Source: Bacillota bacterium
GTDB lineage: Bacteria; Bacillota; Clostridia; Christensenellales; CAG-138
Reading direction: 5' to 3'
Assembly: GCA_023416895.1 (NCBI GenBank)
Contig: JAEZGQ010000207.1
Location: forward strand, 1-6,096
DNA length: 6,096 nt
Position numbers and translations under genes: made by a program. The notes under the pieces are model-generated. The model saw only the letters and a program-made list of their open reading frames with translations, searched no databases and was not told where the DNA came from. How positions within the stretch are numbered: the stretch's first letter is position 1; each line of letters starts with the position of its first letter. Shown piece after piece: positions 1-5,771 of the stretch.

Positions 1-449
1 AGGACGAATTGTTTGAATACGGGTCTTACGGAATTCCTTCTCCCCGAGATGCTGCTATTTGCAAGGTGTTTGTGAACGGCTTTTTGCAGCCTTCAACCAA
101 TTATGATATTCAAAAAGGCAGTCTCCACTTTAAAACGGAAGATTTTCCCGCAAAGGGTGCTGTTGTAAGCGTCTATACGGCGCAGTTAAAGGGGAAAAGG
201 AAGGTTGTTACAAGCTATTATGTTGCTGTCGCTGATGGAGCAAAAACAACCTTCAGAAATGAGGATGCTTTGACGGAGTATGGGGACAAAGGTATACCAT
301 CGTCCTGCGATGTATCCTTTGTTAACCTTTTCGTAAACGGCGTATTGCAGCCTGCCCCCGTTTACCAAATGGAAAAGGGACTATTGGAGTTAAGTGGTGC
401 GCCCGAAACGGGACAGTATGTGATATTGGAATCGGTCCTCATAAAATAG
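1..449 (+). CDS. DUF4183 tandem-repeat protein, C-terminal part (5' end outside window)
   Basis: The frame is open to the left edge (first complete codon at 3) and ends with TAG at 447-449. The coding sequence probably starts outside the window: a TTG at 9 is possible, but the codons before it already match the repeat (Asp-Glu-Leu-Phe-Glu-Tyr-Gly, compare Glu-Asp-Ala-Leu-Thr-Glu-Tyr-Gly in the second copy), and no ribosome binding site can be seen. Two copies of one domain of roughly 60-75 residues are visible. Each carries EYG-x-x-GIPS, then VFVNGFLQP or LFVNGVLQP, then Y-x-x-x-KG and a beta-rich tail. This pattern is that of DUF4183, found in spore-formers and often linked to collagen-like or exosporium/spore-surface proteins. 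The biochemical role is unknown; a spore-surface location is inferred from the family only. No signal peptide or membrane segment is seen in the visible part. A hairpin follows three bases after the stop codon. Confidence 0.8.
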   Translation, partial: DELFEYGSYGIPSPRDAAICKVFVNGFLQPSTNYDIQKGSLHFKTEDFPAKGAVVSVYTAQLKGKRKVVTSYYVAVADGAKTTFRNEDALTEYGDKGIPSSCDVSFVNLFVNGVLQPAPVYQMEKGLLELSGAPETGQYVILESVLIK

Positions 450-451
450 GC

Positions 452-488
452 GCTGAGAGTCGGTGGTTTTGATTACACCTTTCTCAGC
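452..488 (+). terminator. Hairpin directly after the DUF4183 gene, possible terminator
   Basis: GCTGAGA (452-458) pairs perfectly with TCTCAGC (482-488). Inside it GGTG (462-465) pairs with CACC (476-479), leaving a 10-nt loop. It begins three bases after the stop codon, where a terminator or 3'-end stabilising hairpin is expected. No T-tract follows, so classic intrinsic termination is uncertain. Confidence 0.35.
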
Positions 489-553
489 ATACAACCTAGA
501 AAACGGGCTCCCCATTTGCTTCACGGCGCGCTTTGGTTTCACGCAAGCGAGAG

Positions 554-572
554 AAAAGCCCCGTTGCTTTTT
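554..572 (+). terminator. Weak bidirectional terminator-like hairpin
   Basis: AAAAGC (554-559) pairs with GCTTTT (566-571) around a 6-nt loop, and one further T follows. The A-rich left arm and T-rich right arm resemble a bidirectional intrinsic terminator, but only two G-C pairs support the stem. A larger imperfect pairing is also possible, AACGGGCT (502-509) with AGCCCCGTT (557-565). It could end transcription from the DUF4183 gene before the permease gene. Confidence 0.25.
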
Positions 573-592
573 AAGCTTTCATGCCTTACACT
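564..592 (+). promoter_or_regulatory. Possible sigma-A promoter of the TSUP permease gene
   Basis: TTGCTT (564-569) and TACACT (587-592) are separated by 17 bp. The match is partial (three and four of six bases), but the spacing is ideal and the position gives a leader of about 45 nt before the ATG at 643. The -35 box overlaps the hairpin at 554-572, which weakens the case. Confidence 0.3.
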
Positions 593-603
593 GGACAAGT
601 CCA
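592..603. promoter_or_regulatory. Short perfect dyad upstream of the permease gene
   Basis: TGGAC (592-596) and GTCCA (599-603) form a perfect inverted repeat around AA. It lies at the expected transcription start of the possible permease promoter, a usual place for a repressor operator. The arms are only 5 bp, so chance is a real alternative. Confidence 0.2.
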
Positions 604-642
604 TTCTAACGTACCGTTGTTATTGAAGGAGAATCTCTCCGT

Positions 643-1380
643 ATGGAATTGATCTATGTTTGGCTGGTATTGGTTTCCTTTGCCGGCGGCTTTTTGCAGT
701 CGGCAATCGGCTTTGGCTTTGCCGTGATCGTGATGGCGTTTTTTCCCGCGTTTTTGCCCAGCATACCGGTTGCGGCCACGGTGAACGCGGTACTATCCCT
801 GGTTGCGTCTTCCACAATGTTTTTGCAGTACCGTAAGGCCGCGAGGCCGAAGCATGTGCTTTGGCTCATCCTTGCCTACTTTGTGAGCATGCCGTTTGCC
901 GTAGCTTGGTCAGCCGACGCGCCAAAGCTTGTTTTGAGCATTGTCTTCGGCGCTTTTCTGGTGCTGTTGGGCCTTTACTATTTGTTCAATGCCGACAAAA
1001 GCCGCATTCCGCATAAGCCCGTTGCGGGTGTGGCCACGGGCCTTGCTGCCGGTGTGTTCGGCGGCCTGTTTTCCGTGAGTGCTCCCCCTGCGGCGCTTTA
1101 CTGCCTCAGTACCCTTAATACAAAAGAAGAGTACATCGGTACTTTGCAATTTTTCTTTTTGACGACCAACATCTATTCCTTGGGCGTTCGAGCATTCAAT
1201 GGGATGGTGACCTCGCAGGTACTCATATGGTCGCTGGTCGCTTCGGGCGGCCTGTTGCTGGGGCTGTGGTTCGGCAAAACCGTACTTTCCAAAAACACGG
1301 ATCTTGCACACATCAAAAAATGGGTCTTCATTTTTATTGCGTGCATGGGCGCGTGGACGATCCTATCGAACTTTATTTAA
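643..1380 (+). CDS. TSUP (TauE/SafE) family membrane permease
   Basis: A 245-residue polytopic inner-membrane protein, about the normal length for TauE/SafE (TSUP) proteins. The family exports or imports small organic or sulfur anions such as sulfite, sulfoacetate or related carboxylates; the substrate here cannot be read from the sequence. Most of the chain is hydrophobic, with about eight likely membrane segments. The two family half-repeats are visible: a glycine-rich first motif near residues 15-25 (GGFLQSAIGFGF) and a second near 129-149 (GVATGLAAGVFGG followed by a Pro-Pro pair). A charged loop near 118-126 links the halves. The ATG at 643 is preceded by AAGGAG at 626-631, 11 nt away, which is slightly long but acceptable. 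The gene stands alone: the upstream neighbour is separated by 193 bp and hairpins, and the downstream one is convergent. No sulfur-metabolism gene lies nearby to suggest a substrate. Confidence 0.88.
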   Translation: MELIYVWLVLVSFAGGFLQSAIGFGFAVIVMAFFPAFLPSIPVAATVNAVLSLVASSTMFLQYRKAARPKHVLWLILAYFVSMPFAVAWSADAPKLVLSIVFGAFLVLLGLYYLFNADKSRIPHKPVAGVATGLAAGVFGGLFSVSAPPAALYCLSTLNTKEEYIGTLQFFFLTTNIYSLGVRAFNGMVTSQVLIWSLVASGGLLLGLWFGKTVLSKNTDLAHIKKWVFIFIACMGAWTILSNFI

Positions 1381-1434
1381 TTGGAGCGTTCTTGCTTCGA
1401 TTAGGCTATTGTTCATTGATGGGTTATTCAGTCA

Positions 1435-1466
1435 ATACAGGCGCATCCGAATGGATGCGCCTGTAT
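1435..1466. terminator. Shared bidirectional hairpin between convergent genes
   Basis: A perfect 14-bp inverted repeat, ATACAGGCGCATCC (1435-1448) and its complement (1453-1466), closes a 4-nt GAAT loop. It lies 54 bp after the permease stop and 45 bp after the lipoprotein stop on the other strand. The flanking T content is modest (CTTAT on the plus side), but the stem is very stable and its position between convergent genes makes it the likely terminator for both. Confidence 0.75.
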
Positions 1467-1511
1467 CTTATAAATGAGGTTCGAATGCGTTAAAAGGGCG
1501 CGGGCTGGCGC

Positions 1512-2075
1512 TTACTCGCCATCCCAAGCGAAACCGACCGGCGAAAGGTAGAAGTTTGAAACGAGCTTTTTCCCGTCCGCTTCCTGTACGGTAATCTGTC
1601 CTTTTATGCTTCCGCGCTGCTCAATGCCTTCGGAATCGGTAACGATCAAATATGCAACAAAGCTGTAGGTGGTTTTGCTGTCCGTTTTTGAATATTCCTC
1701 AAACTCAAAACCGTCGGTACGGTAGCTGATCGCTTTTTCATAGGCAAGCTTTTCGTATTTGAGAGGATCTCTGTTGGCCACCATTCTCTCGTAAAGCTCC
1801 GGGCTCACATATTCGCTTATCGAGGCGTAATAGTCCTGCTGGGCGCTGAAGAGCCTCTGGAGTGTTTTCTCTGCATCGTCTGCCGTCATCTCCTCAAGGC
1901 TTTCCATACTCTCGTTGAACGCATCATAGCGGCCCTCGTAATTGTAGGTGCCGCAAACAATCATGAACGCTTCCCGTACGTCCTCCGTATCTATGCTGCT
2001 TTTTGCGGCGCAGCCGCATACGGATAGGCAGAGTAATACAAGGGCAGCAGCCACGTAGAAAAAGTTTCGTTTCAT
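1512..2075 (-). CDS. Predicted lipoprotein of unknown function
   Basis: A 187-residue protein with a lipoprotein signal peptide: positive start (Met-Lys-Arg), hydrophobic core at residues 5-19, and lipobox Val-Cys-Gly-Cys with Cys22 as the likely lipidated residue, so it should be anchored on the outer face of the membrane. I chose the ATG at 2075 because AAAAGGAGG at 2082-2090 lies 6 nt before it; a longer frame from 2225 would bury the signal peptide behind 50 residues and has no such site. The mature part has an acidic, helical first half (about 31-120, rich in Glu, Tyr and Met) and a beta-like second half (about 121-187, alternating hydrophobic strands). A small NTF2-like fold is conceivable but not shown. 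I do not recognise the family. It appears to be a single-gene unit with its own possible promoter at 2140-2168 and the hairpin at 1435-1466 as terminator. Confidence 0.8.
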   Translation of the reverse strand: MKRNFFYVAAALVLLCLSVCGCAAKSSIDTEDVREAFMIVCGTYNYEGRYDAFNESMESLEEMTADDAEKTLQRLFSAQQDYYASISEYVSPELYERMVANRDPLKYEKLAYEKAISYRTDGFEFEEYSKTDSKTTYSFVAYLIVTDSEGIEQRGSIKGQITVQEADGKKLVSNFYLSPVGFAWDGE

Positions 2076-2139
2076 AGCCGGCCTCCTTTTGCCTTGCGTT
2101 GGGCTTTGTTTAACAACATATGGAAGTCTACGCAATGCA

Positions 2140-2168
2140 AGCATAGCAAATGCGAGACGAATAAACAA
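2140..2168 (-). promoter_or_regulatory. Possible sigma-A promoter of the lipoprotein gene
   Basis: Read on the minus strand: TTGTTT (2163-2168), 17-bp spacer, then TATGCT (2140-2145) with an extended -10 TG one base upstream. The extended -10 stretch TGCTATGCTT is identical to the one in the proposed helD promoter. It gives a leader of about 58 nt. Confidence 0.4.
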
Positions 2169-2320
2169 GGAGTTGGCGACAAAACGATAAAATATTTCCG
2201 AAATCGTCCTCCGAAGAACTGGCAAGAATACTTAAAAGTTGCATATTGTCGAAAATCAAGCATGCGCGGCGCAGATTTCGCTTTTTTGAAACGGAGGAGC
2301 TTATTGCGCCGATGGTCTGA
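2169..2320. other. Intergenic stretch with no recognised gene
   Basis: This is the middle of the 314-bp gap between the lipoprotein gene and the DUF3021 gene. Short frames cross it on both strands, but none has a ribosome binding site or a recognisable protein. It contains one copy of a 13-nt sequence that recurs upstream of the LytTR gene (2237-2249). Nothing else was seen. Confidence 0.5.
2237..2249. repeat. 13-nt repeat, copy 1 (AGTTGCATATTGT)
   Basis: An exact copy of the sequence at 3366-3378, in the same orientation. This copy lies about 70 bp upstream of the proposed lipoprotein promoter. It may be a shared regulator site or coincidence. Confidence 0.35.
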
Positions 2321-2359
2321 AAACGAAAACCCCGAACAGCCAAACGGCTTTTCGGGGTT
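2321..2359 (-). terminator. Intrinsic terminator of the LytTR-DUF3021 unit
   Basis: AACCCCGAA (2328-2336) pairs with TTCGGGGTT (2351-2359). After one mismatch, AGCC (2338-2341) pairs with GGCT (2346-2349) around a 4-nt loop. On the minus strand the stem is followed by a T-rich run (TT-CG-TTTT when stem and flank are read together). It lies about 30 bp after the DUF3021 stop codon and is one of the clearest terminators in the window. Confidence 0.88.
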
Positions 2360-2389
2360 ATCCCTGTGTGTCTGCTTAGGGGCAACTTT

Positions 2390-2821
2390 TTAAGCGGGTG
2401 GCTCTTTGGCGTTCATTTCCGCAAGCTTTGCGTTGATTTTTGCGGTGTCAAGGCGGTGTTTAGCGACAAGAAACCGGTACACAAGGGTATAAATTGCTAA
2501 AACCATCAATGCGGTCGGCCAAAAGTTTGAAAGCCCCGGGTCATGCCAGCCAAACAAAAGCCCAAGCCCGTATACTGCAGCGAGCATCACAAAAAAGTTT
2601 ACCACAAGGAATACATAGAGCTTATCAATCAGGCGAGCTACAACGGCATCGATCAACTGTATCACGATCACAATCAAATAAAGCTCGAGTAGCAGTGAAA
2701 TCGGCATCTGCGAGTCGGCGCCTTTTTCAAAAAAGCGCATCGCGCAGTTAAAGAGTACCGTCAGGGAGTAGACCATGGCCGTGCTTGAGATGCGAGAGTA
2801 GAACGCAGACTTTTTTTTCAC
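2390..2821 (-). CDS. DUF3021 family membrane protein, partner of LytTR regulator
   Basis: A 143-residue protein with four predicted membrane segments at about residues 9-31, 41-63, 68-90 and 101-120, then a charged, Ala/Lys/Glu-rich cytoplasmic tail (121-143). Size, topology and position just after a LytTR gene fit DUF3021, a family usually encoded next to a stand-alone LytTR regulator. Its molecular role is not established; by analogy with other LytTR systems it may hold the regulator inactive at the membrane. I chose the GTG at 2821: AAAGGAGA lies 7 nt upstream (2829-2836). A TTG at 2839 would extend the frame by six residues and give a 4-nt overlap with the LytTR stop, but then this ribosome binding site would fall inside the coding sequence. 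With the GTG start the gap to the upstream gene is 14 nt, so the two are almost certainly co-transcribed and translated in sequence. Confidence 0.85.
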   Translation of the reverse strand: MKKKSAFYSRISSTAMVYSLTVLFNCAMRFFEKGADSQMPISLLLELYLIVIVIQLIDAVVARLIDKLYVFLVVNFFVMLAAVYGLGLLFGWHDPGLSNFWPTALMVLAIYTLVYRFLVAKHRLDTAKINAKLAEMNAKEPPA

Positions 2822-2835
2822 AGGCTTGTCTCCTT

Positions 2836-3273
2836 TCAAATACCAAACGACGCTTTAAAGCTGTTTAGATAATGGCGCGTTACAATGAGCTTCTCACCGT
2901 TTTTGAGCAGCAGCTCCATTTTTGCAAGTTCCAGCGGGCGCGCGTGCCGAAGCGCGTGCAAATTGACGATGGTGTTTTTGCTGATGCGCAAAAACATTCT
3001 GTTTTTCAACTGCTCTTCAAGCTCGAAAAGCCTGCTTTTGCTTTCAAACACGCCGTTGGCGCAGTATAGAAACGTGCGGCCGTCCGCCGAGTCGATGTAA
3101 AGGATTTTTTCCACGGGAACGCGGTACCAAGCATCGTCTTTTTTGCCGCTTAGGGTAAGGTCGAGTGCGCGCAGGCGGTCGATGAGCGCCTGAAGCTCCG
3201 GCGTAACAGCGCTACAGGTAATGATGATTTCCGTTTCCGTCACGTCTTTTGATTGGTTTACGCTAAGCTTCAT
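2836..3273 (-). CDS. Stand-alone LytTR-family DNA-binding regulator
   Basis: A 145-residue cytosolic protein. Residues 1-45 form a short N-terminal segment with a helical stretch (24-40) and no receiver domain. Residues about 48-143 are a LytTR DNA-binding domain: VPVEKILYIDSADGRTFLY (52-70), the FLRISKNTIVNLHAL core (94-108; the usual family form is F-x-R-x-H/K-x-x-x-I/V-N) and the end LLLKNGEKLIVTRHY (121-135). LytTR domains bind direct repeats in promoters through an all-beta fold. The ATG at 3273 has GGAAGGAG (3281-3288) 7 nt upstream. The next gene, 14 nt downstream, encodes a DUF3021 membrane protein, the usual partner of this regulator type. Autoregulation is likely for the group. The signal and target genes cannot be read from the sequence. 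Confidence 0.92.
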   Translation of the reverse strand: MKLSVNQSKDVTETEIIITCSAVTPELQALIDRLRALDLTLSGKKDDAWYRVPVEKILYIDSADGRTFLYCANGVFESKSRLFELEEQLKNRMFLRISKNTIVNLHALRHARPLELAKMELLLKNGEKLIVTRHYLNSFKASFGI

Positions 3274-3323
3274 GTCCGCGCTCCTTCCGGTGGTTATAAG
3301 GTTCGACTGCCCTCATCTTAACC

Positions 3324-3352
3324 ATTTTATACGCGAAGTGGTAGGCGTTCAA
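3324..3352 (-). promoter_or_regulatory. Sigma-A promoter of the LytTR-DUF3021 unit
   Basis: On the minus strand, TTGAAC (3347-3352), a 17-bp spacer, then TAAAAT (3324-3329). Both boxes are close to consensus and the spacing is ideal. The expected start near 3317 gives a leader of about 44 nt before the LytTR ATG. The promoter lies between the helD stop and the LytTR gene, so the pair can be expressed independently of helD. Confidence 0.7.
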
Positions 3353-3360
3353 CCCACTTT

Positions 3361-3400
3361 CGGCCAGTTGCATATTGTAAGGGTAACATGCAAAAAGCCG
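3361..3400. repeat. Interrupted inverted repeat between helD and the LytTR promoter
   Basis: CGGC (3361-3364) pairs with GCCG (3397-3400), and TTGCAT (3368-3373) pairs with ATGCAA (3388-3393) around a 14-nt loop. It sits just after the helD stop codon and just upstream of the LytTR -35 box. It could be a weak helD terminator, although no T-tract follows on the minus strand, or a binding site for a regulator. Confidence 0.35.
3366..3378. repeat. 13-nt repeat, copy 2 (AGTTGCATATTGT)
   Basis: Exact match to 2237-2249. This copy ends 13 bp upstream of the LytTR promoter -35 box and includes the left arm of the inverted repeat at 3361-3400. The position suits an activator or autoregulator site. 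Confidence 0.35.
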
Positions 3401-3408
3401 TTCTAAGG

Positions 3409-5631
3409 TTATTTAGCACCCGCAAGCAACGCGGAAGGTTGCCTAATATAATAAACGCGCAAAACGTGCAGCGCGCGCGTGCAGGCGGTATAAAGGTAAA
3501 GCCGTTCATCCTCGTAAGCGTAGCTTTTTGCACTCGCATTGTAAATGAGCACCGCGTCAAATTCAAGCCCCTTGGCAAGGTAGGCGGGCATGACAATGAC
3601 GCCGCGCGCGTAGCCCTCGTCGCCCGAAAGAATGGTTTTGTGCCTGAGCTTTCGCCTTAGTGCCGTGGAAAGCTCAGCCGCCTCCTTTTTGGTGCGCGTC
3701 AAAATACCTACGGACGAATGGCCCTGCTCTGTGAGCGCGGCGGCGTCGTTCATGAGCGCATTTTGGAGCTCGGAGAGGCTTGAAAAACCGTTCATGATGG
3801 GCTCTTCACCATGCCGCGCGATGCTTTGCGACGCGTCCCGCCCCAAGAGCATTGCCGCAAAGGCGCTGATCTCATAGGTGGAGCGGTAGCTTTTGCTCAG
3901 CTTAAGAAACAGCGTGCTCTCCTTGGGAAACACCTGTGCAATGGTTTCGTAGCTTCCCACGTTCAAGTACGGGTGAATGGCTTGGTTTTCATCCCCGAGA
4001 ATGGTGAGGCTCGCGTGCCCAAACAGCAGGCGGAAAATTTCATATTGGAGCGGTGTATAGTCCTGCGCCTCATCGATGATAACAAACCGTACGCCTGCTG
4101 CCTTAGGCACACCGCCCCACACGCTTTTCAGGTAAAGAAGCGCAATTTGATCCTCATAGAAGAGCTGCTTTGCGTCGAGTGCCTCAAGCGTAAACGCGCG
4201 AAGCTGCTCCGCCTCGGCGCGCATGGGCTCGGGTACGGTTTGCACCAGGTAATCGAAAAACGCGCGGTATTTTTTCAGAAGATCAAACGCGGTGAGCCGT
4301 TCAATGGCTTCGCGCGTTTTCTTGGTTTCGCCCGCAACGATGGCCGAGGTTCTTAAAAGAAGCTCCTGCCTGTCGAGGATGCGCTTTTCCTCCGCAAGGG
4401 TCTGTATCACCTGCTTTTTTAGCGCATCTTCTTCGGGTTTCAAGAGGTACTGCATGCGCGACTTGAGCTTTTCAAGCCGCCGTACAAACGGTAAAAAGGC
4501 GTAATCCTCCGAAAAAAGCTTTGCTTGCTCCTGCGCCGAAAGAAGTAGCTTCTTCTTAAAGTATAAATCCTCAAAATGCATGCCGTCCGCCTGCGCGTAA
4601 GTAGCGTACTCCTTCAGTAGCTTATGAAAACTCGCGGAGGATTTGATACGCATGCTCGCGCTTCGTACAGCAAACGTGGGGCGCTCCCTTCCCTCAAACA
4701 GGTATTCCATCATGCTGTAATAGCTTTCCGTGGCCAAATCGGAGCGCAGCGCGTGGTGCATAAACGACTCAAAGGTCGTCTGCATCAGGTTCTCCTCCCC
4801 AAGCTCCGGAAGGACATTTGAAATATAGTCGTTGAAAATGCCGTTTGGCGAAAAATTAAGGATGTTCTTTTCGGTGATTTCGCCGCGGTGCTTGTAAAGA
4901 AGGTACGCAGCTCTGTGAAGCGCCACGGAGGTTTTGCCGCTCCCTGCGGGCCCCTGTACAATGAGGTTTTGGTATTGCTCGTTGCGGATGGCGCGGTTTT
5001 GCTCGCGCTGGATGGAGGTGACGATCGCCTTCATTTTGCTGTCGGCGCTTTTCCCAAGCAGCTGCTGAAGCATTTCGTCGTCTATTTTCAATTCGCTGTC
5101 GAACATGTAAACAAGCTTGCCGCCTTCAACTTTGTACTGGCGTTTGAGTGTAAGCATACCTTCAATAACGCCTTTTGGGCATTCGTAGGACGCCGGACCC
5201 GTTTCAAAATCGTAAAACATGCCGGAAACCGGTGCGCGCCAATCGTAAACGAGGATGTTGTAATCCTTGTTGATGAGGTTGAAGGTGCCGATGTAGTAGG
5301 GTTTCTCCGCACCGCCTTCTTGGGCGAAGTCGATCCGACCGAAGTAGGGGGATGCGGCAATTTTCTGGTACTTTTCCTTTTGCCGCTCCAAAAAAGCATG
5401 GCTTCGCTTTTGCTGTTTCATGGTGCCGATGTACTCCATAAACTCAACCAATTGGTCGAGCTCGTTGGAAACGGAAACCGGGCCTACCTCCTCCCAAAGC
5501 TCCTTTTGGGTTTGAAGTGCGTCCGCGCGAAGCTTTTCGTCGCCCTCGCAGTTTTCCTGATACTGGCGGTTGGCCTCCGCAAGCACCTCGTCAAGCCACT
5601 GAAGTTCTAAAGTTTGTTCCGTATCGTTCAT
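3409..5631 (-). CDS. helD: HelD, RNA polymerase recycling ATPase (UvrD/SF1-like)
   Basis: A 740-residue protein, close to the size of Bacillus subtilis HelD. HelD binds stalled or post-termination RNA polymerase and uses ATP to push out nucleic acids so the enzyme can be reused. The N-terminal ~95 residues are charged and helical, matching the coiled-coil arm that enters the polymerase secondary channel. SF1 motifs are complete: Q-motif-like IQREQNRAI (207-215), Walker A GPAGSGKT (227-234), Walker B VIIDEAQD (517-524), motif III LTILGDENQAI (542-552), motif IV SYRST (581-585), motif V AKGLEFDAV (686-694) and motif VI YTACTRAL (714-721). The region about 290-500 between Walker A and B is the HelD-specific insertion. 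I chose the ATG at 5631: GAGGTG ends 4 nt before it, whereas the ATG at 5643 has no ribosome binding site. No rifamycin-associated element was seen upstream. Neighbours are separated by promoters, so it appears monocistronic. Confidence 0.95.
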   Translation of the reverse strand: MNDTEQTLELQWLDEVLAEANRQYQENCEGDEKLRADALQTQKELWEEVGPVSVSNELDQLVEFMEYIGTMKQQKRSHAFLERQKEKYQKIAASPYFGRIDFAQEGGAEKPYYIGTFNLINKDYNILVYDWRAPVSGMFYDFETGPASYECPKGVIEGMLTLKRQYKVEGGKLVYMFDSELKIDDEMLQQLLGKSADSKMKAIVTSIQREQNRAIRNEQYQNLIVQGPAGSGKTSVALHRAAYLLYKHRGEITEKNILNFSPNGIFNDYISNVLPELGEENLMQTTFESFMHHALRSDLATESYYSMMEYLFEGRERPTFAVRSASMRIKSSASFHKLLKEYATYAQADGMHFEDLYFKKKLLLSAQEQAKLFSEDYAFLPFVRRLEKLKSRMQYLLKPEEDALKKQVIQTLAEEKRILDRQELLLRTSAIVAGETKKTREAIERLTAFDLLKKYRAFFDYLVQTVPEPMRAEAEQLRAFTLEALDAKQLFYEDQIALLYLKSVWGGVPKAAGVRFVIIDEAQDYTPLQYEIFRLLFGHASLTILGDENQAIHPYLNVGSYETIAQVFPKESTLFLKLSKSYRSTYEISAFAAMLLGRDASQSIARHGEEPIMNGFSSLSELQNALMNDAAALTEQGHSSVGILTRTKKEAAELSTALRRKLRHKTILSGDEGYARGVIVMPAYLAKGLEFDAVLIYNASAKSYAYEDERLYLYTACTRALHVLRVYYIRQPSALLAGAK

Positions 5632-5661
5632 GAAGCACCTCATTTTTTTCTAAAAACCGTA

Positions 5662-5690
5662 TTGACAGCCTGCCAAAGTTGGCTTATAAT
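5662..5690 (+). promoter_or_regulatory. Perfect consensus sigma-A promoter pointing away from helD
   Basis: TTGACA (5662-5667), 17-bp spacer, TATAAT (5685-5690): all twelve core bases and the spacing match consensus. Transcription would start near 5697 and run right, away from helD. No coding sequence with a credible start follows before the terminator at 5772-5799. Confidence 0.8.
5672..5683. promoter_or_regulatory. Dyad inside the spacer of the consensus promoter
   Basis: GCCAA (5672-5676) and TTGGC (5679-5683) form a perfect inverted repeat around AG, placed between the -35 and -10 boxes. A protein bound here would block RNA polymerase, so it is a candidate operator. The arms are short and the binding protein is unknown. 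Confidence 0.3.
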
Positions 5691-5737
5691 AAAATTAGGA
5701 GATAATAAACAACTGTCAATAAAGCACAATTGAAATA

Positions 5738-5767
5738 AGCATAGCACTTTTTTTGAGTTGGTGTCAA
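5738..5767 (-). promoter_or_regulatory. Probable helD promoter
   Basis: On the minus strand, TTGACA (5762-5767), an 18-bp spacer containing seven consecutive A, then TATGCT (5738-5743) with an extended -10 TG. Transcription would start near 5731 and give helD a leader of about 100 nt that runs through the opposing promoter at 5662-5690. No better minus-strand promoter was found nearer to helD. Confidence 0.6.
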
Positions 5768-5771
5768 TAGG

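Noticed and set aside
452..490. CTGAGA suggesting a TPP riboswitch
   Set aside because: The other conserved parts of the thi-box are missing, and the bases are fully used in a simple hairpin after a stop codon. The downstream gene is not a recognisable thiamine gene.
910..1311. A 133-codon minus-strand frame
   Set aside because: It is fully antisense to the TSUP permease and has no ribosome binding site or domain.
1227..1493. An 88-codon plus-strand frame overlapping the permease end
   Set aside because: It overlaps the permease in another frame and reads through the shared terminator hairpin, with no plausible start site.
2076..2225. A 50-residue upstream extension of the lipoprotein frame
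   Set aside because: It would place the signal peptide in the middle of the protein and ignore the strong AAAAGGAGG at 2082-2090 in front of the ATG at 2075.
2822..2839. A TTG start for the DUF3021 gene giving a 4-nt overlap with the LytTR stop
   Set aside because: The AAAGGAGA at 2829-2836 lies 7 nt before a GTG at 2821 and would be inside the coding sequence if the TTG were used.
4888..5610. A 240-codon open frame on the plus strand
   Set aside because: It lies wholly antisense to helD, whose complete set of SF1 motifs shows the real frame. It has no recognisable domain and results from the codon bias of the gene beneath it. The same applies to plus-strand frames at 3811-4356 and 4292-4504.
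5661..5720. ATTGACAG and CTGTCAAT as transposon terminal repeats
   Set aside because: The arms are only 8 bp and 44 bp apart, no transposase or target duplication is seen, and the left arm is explained by a promoter -35 box.
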